Positions 1 to 6,772 of a stretch of 10,102 nt of DNA are shown one piece after another. The translations under genes and the position numbers were made by a program. Every line of letters begins with the position of its first letter. Within the stretch, counting starts at the first letter, position 1. The DNA is from Endomicrobium sp. (GTDB lineage Bacteria > Elusimicrobiota > Endomicrobiia > Endomicrobiales > Endomicrobiaceae): the NCBI GenBank assembly GCA_031264895.1, contig JAISDI010000121.1, positions 1 through 10,102 on the forward strand, given 5' to 3'. The notes beneath the pieces are model-generated. The model was not told where the DNA came from and made no database searches. It worked only from the letters and a program-made list of their open reading frames with translations.

Positions 1-197
1 CCGAATTTGCTTCAAAAATCTTTTGCGAATGCTTTCAGCGGCAAGGGTTTTTGCTTACTTTTTGACCGACTGCAAAAAGTAAGGCGTGGGGTTCGGGGGG
101 CCGCAAAAGCCCCCGACTAAAGCCGTTCTTAACGGCAGACCCTGAAACAAGTTCAGGGTGACGAGACTAAGTAATGTACACCTACGTGTCGTTATAG
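1..197. repeat. Palindrome-rich non-coding stretch downstream of the AAA ATPase gene
   Basis: No credible gene is present. Four perfect or near-perfect inverted repeats follow each other. They are an 11-bp stem (54-64 with 73-83), a 7-bp G/C stem (93-99 with 110-116), a 6-bp stem with a 3-base loop (122-127 with 131-136) and an 8-bp stem ACCCTGAA/TTCAGGGT (139-146 with 152-159). Such chains usually represent dispersed extragenic repeats, but other copies cannot be seen from one window. On the minus strand the 122-136 hairpin is followed by TTTAG and could end the ATPase transcript, although the T-run is short. A fifth small hairpin (204-215, GCAA loop) falls inside the last codons of the ATPase gene. 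Confidence 0.6.
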
Positions 198-1523
198 TCA
201 GCCGTCCGCAAGGACAGACAAAATTCGTTTAGTCCAATCAGCAAAAAAAATCGGTATATTTATTAAATTGCCGTCGCACTTTAGATTGTTTAAAGAATAT
301 CTTATCCTAAATTCCGGAGAATATTCTTTATCGTAAACGGAAAGGCTTTTGGAAGAAACGTTTGCAGCCGATTTAACTTCTATAGGCACAATGTCAATAT
401 CGTTTTGTAAAAGAAAATCAATCTCGGCCTTGCCTTGCGAAACCCAGTATCTCGGTTTAACTTCAAACTGTGTAATTAATGATTGTAAAACAAAATTTTC
501 AGCTAACGCCCCTTTAAATTCTACAAATAAATTATTGTCGGCCAAAACTGCCGCTGCGGGTAATTTTGCAAGTTTTCTAAGCAGCCCTATATCCGAAAGA
601 TATATTTTAAAAGCCGTCGTATCGTCATAAGCCCTTAAAGGCAAGGCCGGTTTTGACGCCGAAAAAACTCTGTATATAAGTCCGCAATGTTCAAGCCAAA
701 GCAAAGCGTCTTCATATTCCCTTGCTCTTGCTCCGGGTTTTACAAGTTTATAAATAAATTTTTTGTTTTCCTTAGCAAGTTGGGACGGTACGGAATTCCA
801 TATAGCGCTAATTCTGGCTATATCGGCTTTTTCTATATGTTTTGCGAAATCCAAAACGTAAGAATTTAAAATTCCCTGCAATCTTTCTTCAACGGCATTT
901 GTCCCAGTATTATCGAGAAGTTCCGAAACGGCTGCCGGCATACCGCCCGATATTTGATATTTTTGATATACATCCTTAAATTTAGCGAAAATTATTTGCG
1001 GAATAGTTTCTATGGCTGACAAATTATTTATAAATAAAAAAAGCTCATTTGACTGAGCGGCGAGGAATTCGCTAAATGTAAGAGGGTACAAATTCATAAA
1101 ATCAACTTTGCCCACGGGAAAAGAATCCCCCTTGGACAGCGAAACGCCAAGCAGCGACCCTGCGCATACAACACAATACTCCGGCGCGTTTTCGGAAAAA
1201 TATTTTAAGCTGTTTAAAGCTTTATTGCATTCCTGTATTTCGTCAAAGATTATAAGCGTATCGCGCTTGTCTATCGGTACATCGGTATAAAAAGAAAGGC
1301 GCTCAATGAGGCGTTTGGGGTCTTTTGTCTGCTCGAATTCATGTTTTAATTCTTCGGTTTCATCAAAATTAAAATAAGCCGTATATTTAAAATTTCTCTT
1401 GCCGAAAGTCTGCATAGCCAAAGTTTTACCGGTTTGGCGCGCACCGCTCAATATTAAAGGCTTTCGCTTTTTTGAATTTTTCCATTCAGTAAGTTTTTTT
1501 AAAATATCTCTTTCAATAAACAT
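198..1523 (-). CDS. AAA+ ATPase with C-terminal nuclease-like domain (AAA_14/DUF4143 type)
   Basis: The 441-residue protein starts MFIERDILKKL, as is typical of this family. Residues 27-34 form a Walker A motif (GARQTGKT) and 90-97 a Walker B motif (LIIFDEIQ). CAGSLLG at 120-126 fits the sensor-1 position. The DUF4143 region follows. Near the C-terminus EID (367-369) and IEVK (381-384) resemble a PD-(D/E)XK nuclease core, although this family has no firmly established activity. The function is unknown; these ATPases are common accessory genes, often duplicated. The ATG at 1523 is chosen because AAAAGGG lies 7 bases upstream. In-frame GTG (1562) and ATG (1559) starts lack a clear ribosome binding site. 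A strong promoter 70-98 bases upstream suggests it is transcribed alone. The last residues (SVLADG) overlap a small hairpin and may come from a repeat at the gene end. Confidence 0.85.
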   Translation of the reverse strand: MFIERDILKKLTEWKNSKKRKPLILSGARQTGKTLAMQTFGKRNFKYTAYFNFDETEELKHEFEQTKDPKRLIERLSFYTDVPIDKRDTLIIFDEIQECNKALNSLKYFSENAPEYCVVCAGSLLGVSLSKGDSFPVGKVDFMNLYPLTFSEFLAAQSNELFLFINNLSAIETIPQIIFAKFKDVYQKYQISGGMPAAVSELLDNTGTNAVEERLQGILNSYVLDFAKHIEKADIARISAIWNSVPSQLAKENKKFIYKLVKPGARAREYEDALLWLEHCGLIYRVFSASKPALPLRAYDDTTAFKIYLSDIGLLRKLAKLPAAAVLADNNLFVEFKGALAENFVLQSLITQFEVKPRYWVSQGKAEIDFLLQNDIDIVPIEVKSAANVSSKSLSVYDKEYSPEFRIRYSLNNLKCDGNLINIPIFFADWTKRILSVLADG

Positions 1524-1530
1524 GCTAACG

Positions 1531-1537
1531 CCCTTTT
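1531..1537 (-). promoter_or_regulatory. Ribosome binding site deciding the AAA ATPase start
   Basis: The minus strand reads AAAAGGG here, 7 bases before the ATG at 1523. The two upstream in-frame start codons (1562 GTG, 1559 ATG) have nothing comparable, so translation most likely begins at 1523. Confidence 0.5.
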
Positions 1538-1590
1538 GTGCCTTTTTTGTGTATTTCATCACATTTCAGGAACGAAATAATGTACGTTCA

Positions 1591-1623
1591 TGATTATATA
1601 CAAAATTTAAACAGCTTTCAATA
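1591..1623 (-). promoter_or_regulatory. Sigma-70-type promoter of the AAA ATPase gene, copy 1 of a 33-bp box
   Basis: The minus strand carries TTGAAA (1621-1616), a 17-base spacer and TATAAT (1598-1593), close to the bacterial consensus with ideal spacing. Transcription would start near 1586, about 60 bases before the ATG at 1523. The box begins 7 bases past the uvrC stop codon. The whole 33 bp recurs at 4220-4252 with two mismatches, both in the spacer. GAACG/CGTTC arms at 1570-1574 and 1585-1589 overlap the expected start point and could be an operator, but the arms are short. Confidence 0.75.
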
Positions 1624-1632
1624 CGAAAAATT

Positions 1633-2925
1633 TCAATCTATTATTTTTTCTCTTAGCTTTCTGTGGTATGTTATCGCGAATCTGTGCGCTTCGTCTCTTA
1701 CGGACTGTAGAAGCCTTAAAGCTGCTGAATGTCTGCTTAGAACCAGCGGTTTGTCTTTGTGCGGCATAAAAATCTCTTCATTCCTTTTTGCAAGCGAAAT
1801 TAAAGGAAGCTGAAGCTGTAACTCGTCAAGGGCGCTTTTTGCCGCTTCAAGCTGGCCTTTTCCTCCGTCGATTAAAACCAAATCCGGCATTTTTTCATTT
1901 CTTCTTATCAAGCCGGAATATCTGCGAAAAACAACTTCTCTCATTGTAGCAAAATCGTCCGCGCCGATTACGGTTTTAACTTTAAATTTTCTGTAATTTT
2001 TTTTGTCGGGCAGACCGTTCAAAAATCTTACCATCGAAGAAACCGCATTTGTTCCCTGCATGTTCGAATTGTCAAAACCTTCTATTGCCGCCGGCATACT
2101 TTTAAGACCTAAAACCTGTTTTAATTCGTTAATGCTGTCAGACCTTTCAACTGATTTTTCTATGTCTTCTTTTGTAATTTCCGTTATCATAACTCTTTCG
2201 CCCATCGATCGCACGGCAAAAAGCCTGTCGCGCACTTCTTTCGCCTGCTCGAAATCCATTGCTGCGCTAAGTTCATACATACGGCTTTCCCATTCGTCTT
2301 CAAGTTTTCTAAATTTACCGTTCAGAAACAATTCAACGTCTTTTATAGAATCTTTGTAATGCCGCGAAGAAATTTTGCGCATACACGGCGCCGTACACAT
2401 TTCCGTATGAAAATACATACAGGATTTGACTTTTTTTTCGTCCGGCAGAGCGTTCTCGGAAAATTCAAGTTTGCACGGACGCATTTTAAAAAGTTTCGAC
2501 AGCCAGCGGACAAGTTTTTTTATATAAAAAGCCTGCGGGTACGGCCCGAAATATAAAGCTCCGTCTTTAAGTTTTTTTCTGGTTATGATAAGTCTGGGAA
2601 AATCCTCATTCGTAAGTTTTATGTACGGATAAGATTTGTCGTCTTTCCACATTGCGTTGAAATAAGGCTGAACTTTATTGATAAGCTGCCTTTCAACTAT
2701 CAACGCTTCATTTTCCGACGCGCACAAAATATAATCAATTTTGCGCATAGCCGAAATTATCGCCGCTGCTTTTGAATTTATGTCTGCGTGAAAATAAGAC
2801 GAAATCCTGTCTTTAAGGCTTATGGCCTTGCCGATATAAATGATATTTCCGATCCCGTCGCGCATAATGTACACGCCCGGAAGTTTTGGTATCCGTGATA
2901 ATTTTTCGTTTTTACTGTTCGTCAT
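1633..2925 (-). CDS. uvrC: Shortened UvrC, excinuclease ABC subunit C
   Basis: UvrC makes the two incisions of nucleotide excision repair after UvrA/UvrB find the lesion. Residues 14-92 form the GIY-YIG nuclease (GVY 17-19, YIG 30-32, R40, E73). Cysteines 151, 169, 177 and 181 have the spacing of the iron-sulphur cluster described for UvrC. The UVR motif that binds UvrB lies at about 205-240. The RNase H-like nuclease covers about 279-425 and keeps D285, D323/D324, D353 and H414. At 430 residues it is far below the usual 590-610. About 130 residues between the UVR motif and the RNase H fold are reduced to a short linker, and the protein stops just after the HRKLR motif, without the helix-hairpin-helix tail. 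No frameshift restores the tail. The ATG has no clear ribosome binding site and overlaps the upstream gene by 14 bases, so translational coupling is likely. Confidence 0.93.
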   Translation of the reverse strand: MTNSKNEKLSRIPKLPGVYIMRDGIGNIIYIGKAISLKDRISSYFHADINSKAAAIISAMRKIDYILCASENEALIVERQLINKVQPYFNAMWKDDKSYPYIKLTNEDFPRLIITRKKLKDGALYFGPYPQAFYIKKLVRWLSKLFKMRPCKLEFSENALPDEKKVKSCMYFHTEMCTAPCMRKISSRHYKDSIKDVELFLNGKFRKLEDEWESRMYELSAAMDFEQAKEVRDRLFAVRSMGERVMITEITKEDIEKSVERSDSINELKQVLGLKSMPAAIEGFDNSNMQGTNAVSSMVRFLNGLPDKKNYRKFKVKTVIGADDFATMREVVFRRYSGLIRRNEKMPDLVLIDGGKGQLEAAKSALDELQLQLPLISLAKRNEEIFMPHKDKPLVLSRHSAALRLLQSVRDEAHRFAITYHRKLREKIID

Positions 2926-3814
2926 AATTTATATCGGCGGTTTTGCCTTTATATATTTTTGATTTATAATCTATCTTATCTCTTTTGATTTTTTTATAGT
3001 TCAACTCGTGCTGAAGTTTGCTGAAAAATGTGCCGGAGAAAACTAACAGACAAAAAATTATAACTACCGCTATTGAAATAAAAAGAAATCTAAAAGAAGA
3101 CAAAGATGGAAAAACTTTTTTTGCCGGATTATTCTTATAAATACTATGAAAATATTTGTTATGCCATTTATCTTCAAATAAAAATTTTCTATATAACATA
3201 AATATTTTGACAAAAACCGCTGATAATATTATCAGACCGGTAAATATGAAAGGACGGTTCGCGACAGATTTAAAAAATGTGTCCCCAAAAGCGCCTATTG
3301 TATCAATTACCAAATCCGACAAGTACATCGGCTCTACGCCTTTTCCACCTTTGGGTCTGTAATCTTTATCCCACGTTTTGACATTATAATCAATTCTTTC
3401 CCTTTCACTCTTTCTATAATTCATTTCGTATGAAAGTTCTTTCCCATAGGTACCAAAAAAAGTAAAAAAACATTCAATCAGCAATACTGCCGCTATAACA
3501 AAAAAATATACCGCAGAAACTCTTTTTACGGCAGACTGTGCGTATATGTATATCACATACGAAAGTATAACTAATAATATTATAATGGCTGCAAATATTA
3601 AAGGATGCGCAAATATTGTCGACAAAAGCGCGTTACACGCTGCGCCGAAAGTGTCGAAAAACATATCAAGCCAGTACATTATCTTGGGCGGGTACTGACC
3701 CATAAAAGGGCCAATGCGGCCAACGAGAGGGGGCGCTGGAGCACAATACGCCCATTCAACAGAAATAAACATAAAAAAATAAATTAAAAATATTAATTTT
3801 GAAAAAAATCGCAT
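2912..3814 (-). CDS. Unidentified membrane protein with an internal duplication
   Basis: I do not recognise this 300-residue family. The N-terminus (5-23) is a hydrophobic stretch ending WAYCAPAPP, either a signal peptide (possible cleavage near 24/25) or a first helix. Further helices are likely at 72-91, 101-121, 189-208 and 242-262. The protein is two copies of one unit. Residues 46-80 align with 163-197 (13 of 35 identical), and 116-148 with 256-288 (13 of 33 identical). Each half carries two helices followed by a charged segment with the pattern E-[ML]-N-Y-[RK]-K and IDY. The second half has about 23 extra residues in the loop between its helices. The ATG follows GAGGA by 10 bases. The stop lies 14 bases inside uvrC, so the two genes are co-transcribed and probably translationally coupled. 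No functional link to repair is shown. Confidence 0.85.
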   Translation of the reverse strand: MRFFSKLIFLIYFFMFISVEWAYCAPAPPLVGRIGPFMGQYPPKIMYWLDMFFDTFGAACNALLSTIFAHPLIFAAIIILLVILSYVIYIYAQSAVKRVSAVYFFVIAAVLLIECFFTFFGTYGKELSYEMNYRKSERERIDYNVKTWDKDYRPKGGKGVEPMYLSDLVIDTIGAFGDTFFKSVANRPFIFTGLIILSAVFVKIFMLYRKFLFEDKWHNKYFHSIYKNNPAKKVFPSLSSFRFLFISIAVVIIFCLLVFSGTFFSKLQHELNYKKIKRDKIDYKSKIYKGKTADINYDEQ

Positions 3815-4219
3815 ATAAAGATTTTCCTCACAGTTTTATGTAATTGAACATGAATTGCATAGTATTTGCGCGCTAGAGCAACAACAAATCCCCCGTCCGC
3901 AAAATCGCGGCCACCCCCTTTAAAAAGTGGGAATTACGGCGAACGGCAAAAAGGCAAAATGATTCCCCCGTATAAAAAGAAGGATTGTGCGCTCACATAT
4001 CGCGCCCGCCGCAAGACACGCGCTTCTTATTCGGTGCGCTGAGGCAGGCTGCTCAGGAATTACAGCATTCAACAACCTTCGGTAATGACAAAGGAATAGA
4101 ATCATTTTTGTCGTCAATTCCCGAGCGTCGTTATCGGGAATCCACGTTAAATATTCTAGTGGGGTGACGACGAATCTTTTGATTTTAACTTTTCTAGGGT
4201 TTTTAGAGAGACTTTTTTA
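3815..4219. other. Gene-free stretch made of repeat-like, palindromic sequence
   Basis: Between the promoter box at 4220-4252 and the membrane protein start I find no credible gene. Short open frames exist on both strands but lack ribosome binding sites and have the composition of read-through repeats. Palindromes include 4117-4141 (8-bp arms), CCGC/GCGG (3897-3900 and 3907-3910), CCAC/GTGG (3911-3914 and 3927-3930) and CTGAG/CTCAG (4039-4043 and 4052-4056). Several blocks begin or end with variants of AATTCC or CCCCC, which suggests a mosaic of small repeats. If the promoter is used, this stretch is a roughly 400-base untranslated leader. Confidence 0.5.
4117..4141. repeat. Palindromic element with 8-bp arms
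   Basis: ATTCCCGA (4117-4124) is the exact inverted complement of TCGGGAAT (4134-4141), separated by a 9-base loop. The flanks (GTC on the left, CCACG on the right) and the GGAAT/CCCG make-up resemble dispersed extragenic palindromes seen in many bacterial genomes. It lacks a T-run, so it does not look like a terminator. Confidence 0.55.
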
Positions 4220-4252
4220 TGATTATATACAAAATTCAAACGGCTTTCAATA
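4220..4252 (-). promoter_or_regulatory. Sigma-70-type promoter, copy 2 of the 33-bp box
   Basis: The minus strand carries TTGAAA (4250-4245), a 17-base spacer and TATAAT (4227-4222). The box starts 16 bases past the methyltransferase stop codon. The next minus-strand gene is the membrane protein at 3814, about 400 bases away, so the transcript would have an unusually long leader. It matches the box at 1591-1623 in 31 of 33 positions, although spacers are not normally conserved between unrelated promoters. Confidence 0.65.
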
Positions 4253-4268
4253 TAATTTAAATAGGAAA

Positions 4269-6509
4269 TTATATAAATCCGTCTAGCATTAATTGGGAAG
4301 TTTTTCTTAGTATCCAGCCGTTTTTTCCCGAACGGTATGCTATATCTTCCAAAACGTTTAAAATCGTTTGTTTTTCCGGAGTGGTTCCGTTTTTTAACAA
4401 GGGCATAATATGTAATATTATTTCATTAAAATCCGCCGCTTTTTTCTGCCTTTCCATTCTTCTAAGATAACTCATAAGATAATATTTTATTCTCAGCTTG
4501 ACGTCTATATGCGCCGTAAACTTTTTGTTCTCTTTTATACTATAAATCTCCGTTTCTTTGTCATAATCAAAATTTTCAATCAGCAGCGGCGTAAGGTCGG
4601 TATACTCTTTTTTTAGTAAATCTAAAAAGCCAAGTTCCAATCCTTTTATTATCAATTCGTCGTTTATCTGCTCTAAAGTCGCTCCGTTATTTTTTGCAAT
4701 AATCCCCTCTATTGTCTGCATTACCACATCTGTTATTTTCATTCCTAAATTCGCTTTCATTATCGATTTTGGTTTTCTAACTTTCCTGAAATTTATTATT
4801 AACTGCCCAGATAAAACCGTAAATGGATTTTGTCTTTTTTTAAAACTTGTTTGTCCGTTTTTTTGCGATACCGCTCCCGCATATTCAAAACCGCAGTCTT
4901 CCGCTGAATCTATAATCAAATGCCAAAACTCAGGGTCTTTATGCGCAAAAACAAAAGAAAGCCAGCGGTCGTATTTTAACACACGATACATTTCTTTTAT
5001 GCTTTTTGCTATTAATTCATTGTAATTATCTTTTGTTTTATGATGCTCGCCGCCTTCTATGGCTTCAAGTTCATAATCTTCTTCGCTTACTTTTAAATCA
5101 AGCCAAGCATTCCACATTACAGATAAATCAAGATATGGTATTTTTTTGCCGTATGGCGGATCCGTATAAATATAGTCTACGGTTTCAGTTTTTATAAAAG
5201 ATAAATCCGTAGCCGTGCCTTTGACTATTTGAATGTTTTTAATTGTTTTTTCATTAATGAAATATTCTATTTCTTTTTTGGCTTCTAATATGCGTTTATA
5301 GCGAAGTTCAAAATATTTGATTATATTAAGATTTGAAGGTTGAGGAGCGTTTCTATATCGAAAAAATCTAAAAACAGATTCTCCGCCGCCAAACTCCCCA
5401 CCAACAGAATACCAAGTTTTATTCGCTCTGCCTATAATACCAGAAAACATTAACAGCAAAGAAATTTTTATATTTTCATTTTTTTGTCTTAGAATTATTG
5501 ATTTTAACAGCGCAAGTTTTGCCGTCTGCTCATCGTTAAATAGCTTATCTACTGTATCAACGTCCGAACCTTTTGGAAGAGTGAGTTTTTTAGGCAAAGG
5601 ATATTTCTTTAATGCTTTTTGTATTTCTTCTTTTGTCTTTGGTTCTTTCTTCGAATATTCTTGTTTTACTTCTTCAAAGGCTTTTGCAAGTTCAGATTGC
5701 TTTACCGGAACAATTAAAGAATTGACCAGAAATACGGCCATCGGGTTTAAATCTATATTTATAGCTTTTCGGTCGTTCATCAATGCTTCAATCGCAGTAA
5801 CTCCCGAACCGCCGAATGAATCTAAAACTAAATCACCTTTTTGCGTGAAATTTTTAATATATTCTGCCACTACATTCCAAGTTTGTCGCGTAAAATATCC
5901 GTGAACGCCACAATGTCTTTTTGCCGCTCTTTTTTTTACTCCAATCTCCTCCAGTAAAGGTCTGTTTAAATAATCAAATTTTGTTTCATATTTTGCCGGC
6001 GGCTCATAAACAAAACCCTTACCGCTGTGAAAACTATCAGGCGAAATGTAATATTTCAACTTATCCCAATTGTCATTTATATCGTCTGTAGAAAAAAATA
6101 AAATGGGTTTATCAGATGCGGAAGTTTTAAAAAGCGAAAATTCTTTGCCATTACATAAAGCAAAATATGAGCTTCTTATTTCAGGGTGCGCCGCATAACT
6201 GTAGACTTGATTGATATTGTCGCCGCTTATAATATTTTCTTTCGGAGCTTTTGCATCCAAAACGCAGGCATATTTGCCGTCAAGTTCTAATAAATAATCA
6301 GGTATTAAAATTATTTCTTTTTTTTGACTTCCGAGTTTAAACTTAAAACTTTTACTTCGGACAATGTTTTCTTGTGTATAACCCAAATTTTTAAGTAAAG
6401 GCGAGATTATCTCTTCCCTAACGCTGTCTTCTTTAAAATCAGAATTTTTGAAAATTTTTTTGAAATCTAATTTGTTGAATTCCGGAACTATAAAAAGCGG
6501 CTTTGACAT
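4269..6509 (-). CDS. Single-chain nuclease-like/DNA methyltransferase (putative restriction-modification protein)
   Basis: The 746-residue protein has three parts. Residues 1 to about 160 resemble the N-terminal nuclease domain of type I restriction subunits (HSDR_N): PD at 70-71, DAK at 85-87 in a PD-(D/E)XK pattern, then a Q-x3-YA and CNG-x-E arrangement. Residues 200 to about 580 form an amino-methyltransferase that would modify adenine N6 or cytosine N4. It has an HGYFTRQ motif-X-like start, AdoMet-binding DSFGGSGVT at 230-238, NIDLNP at 251-256 and catalytic TDPPYG at 449-454. About 200 residues lie between motif I and the catalytic motif and may hold target recognition. The C-terminus (580-746) is unassigned and helical-looking. 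No helicase or separate specificity gene is nearby, so this is not a normal type I system. The ATG at 6509 is chosen for its GGAGG site; an upstream TTG (6539) lacks support. A structured leader precedes it. Whether the nuclease part cuts DNA is unknown. Confidence 0.85.
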   Translation of the reverse strand: MSKPLFIVPEFNKLDFKKIFKNSDFKEDSVREEIISPLLKNLGYTQENIVRSKSFKFKLGSQKKEIILIPDYLLELDGKYACVLDAKAPKENIISGDNINQVYSYAAHPEIRSSYFALCNGKEFSLFKTSASDKPILFFSTDDINDNWDKLKYYISPDSFHSGKGFVYEPPAKYETKFDYLNRPLLEEIGVKKRAAKRHCGVHGYFTRQTWNVVAEYIKNFTQKGDLVLDSFGGSGVTAIEALMNDRKAINIDLNPMAVFLVNSLIVPVKQSELAKAFEEVKQEYSKKEPKTKEEIQKALKKYPLPKKLTLPKGSDVDTVDKLFNDEQTAKLALLKSIILRQKNENIKISLLLMFSGIIGRANKTWYSVGGEFGGGESVFRFFRYRNAPQPSNLNIIKYFELRYKRILEAKKEIEYFINEKTIKNIQIVKGTATDLSFIKTETVDYIYTDPPYGKKIPYLDLSVMWNAWLDLKVSEEDYELEAIEGGEHHKTKDNYNELIAKSIKEMYRVLKYDRWLSFVFAHKDPEFWHLIIDSAEDCGFEYAGAVSQKNGQTSFKKRQNPFTVLSGQLIINFRKVRKPKSIMKANLGMKITDVVMQTIEGIIAKNNGATLEQINDELIIKGLELGFLDLLKKEYTDLTPLLIENFDYDKETEIYSIKENKKFTAHIDVKLRIKYYLMSYLRRMERQKKAADFNEIILHIMPLLKNGTTPEKQTILNVLEDIAYRSGKNGWILRKTSQLMLDGFI

Positions 6510-6512
6510 TTG

Positions 6513-6519
6513 CCCCTCC
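6513..6519 (-). promoter_or_regulatory. Strong ribosome binding site deciding the methyltransferase start
   Basis: The minus strand reads GGAGGGG, with the GGAGG core 5 bases before the ATG at 6509. This outweighs the in-frame TTG at 6539, whose upstream bases are the T-run of the terminator-like hairpin. The site lies 8 bases past the 3' arm of the enclosing stem (6528-6537), so leader folding could influence access to it. Confidence 0.7.
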
Positions 6520-6527
6520 GTTTTTAA

Positions 6528-6705
6528 TTGGAAGCGCAAATAAAAAGGCGGCGGGTTATTAGAGTCTGGCTAGAGTCTCAAATAATCGCCGCCTTGCGCC
6601 CTTTCGGGCGCAAAAAGCAAACGATTATTTTGGACTAGCCAGAATTTAATAAAGATTTCTCTTTATAAATACTGCGCGGCCATTATCCGCGCTTCCAAAA
6701 TAATC
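6528..6705 (-). promoter_or_regulatory. Structured leader or palindromic element upstream of the methyltransferase gene
   Basis: A perfect 10-bp inverted repeat (TTGGAAGCGC at 6528-6537, its complement at 6689-6698) encloses a nested set of stems. On the minus strand CCAAAATAATC (6633-6623) can pair with the earlier GATTATTTTGG (6705-6695, 11 bp). Its AAATAATCG part can instead pair with the later CGATTATTT (6588-6580, 9 bp). The second pairing is strengthened by TCTGGCTAG/CTAGCCAGA (6643-6635 with 6573-6565, 9 bp) and by an 8-bp hairpin with a GAAA tetraloop (6613-6594). The later segment can also pair with 6560-6545, forming a terminator-like hairpin. A GCGCGG/CCGCGC hairpin (6692-6687 with 6679-6674) competes with the enclosing stem. 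This is attenuator-like architecture. Alternatively it is a small palindromic mobile element with 10-bp terminal repeats. No known riboswitch motif is recognised, and no good promoter is seen in 6700-6772. Confidence 0.45.
6542..6595 (-). terminator. Intrinsic terminator, possibly an attenuator
   Basis: On the minus strand AAGGCGGCG (6595-6587) pairs with CGCCGCCTT (6553-6545). A small internal loop follows and then five more pairs (6585-6581 with 6560-6556). The stem is followed by TTTTTATTT. It could end the miaA-murJ-DUF4230 transcript. Its position about 30 bases before the methyltransferase ATG, with its 5' arm shared by competing pairings, also fits conditional termination. Confidence 0.6.
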
Positions 6706-6772
6706 AATATTAAGTTTTTAATAAGCCCTTTGGCTTAGGTATACAACAAACGCTCCTAAAATTTAGATTTTA

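Noticed and set aside
1560..1650. Possible frameshift in an A-run that would restore the missing UvrC tail
   Set aside because: The other forward frames after the A-run stop soon and encode nothing like a helix-hairpin-helix. Only about 70 bases separate the stop from the next gene.
2003..2359. Plus-strand frame of 118 codons
   Set aside because: It lies entirely opposite uvrC, whose conserved domains fix the coding strand.
3920..4117. Minus-strand frame of 65 codons between the methyltransferase and membrane protein genes
   Set aside because: It would start with TTG, has no ribosome binding site, and begins within the palindrome at 4117-4141. Its composition looks like translated intergenic repeats.
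3985..4167. Plus-strand frame of 60 codons in the same gap
   Set aside because: It crosses the same palindrome and lacks start signals and any recognisable protein character.
5581..5904. Plus-strand frame of 107 codons
   Set aside because: It lies opposite the methyltransferase gene across the AdoMet-binding motif and is an antisense shadow.
4269..6509. Type I restriction subunit HsdR or HsdM
   Set aside because: There is no helicase region as in HsdR, and HsdM lacks an N-terminal nuclease-like domain. No specificity gene is present.
6510..6539. Longer methyltransferase form starting at TTG 6539
   Set aside because: The upstream bases are the T-run of a hairpin, while the ATG at 6509 has a strong GGAGG site.
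6594..6613. Perfect 8-bp hairpin as a separate terminator
   Set aside because: Neither strand has a T-run directly after the stem. It is better explained as an inner hairpin of the larger structure.
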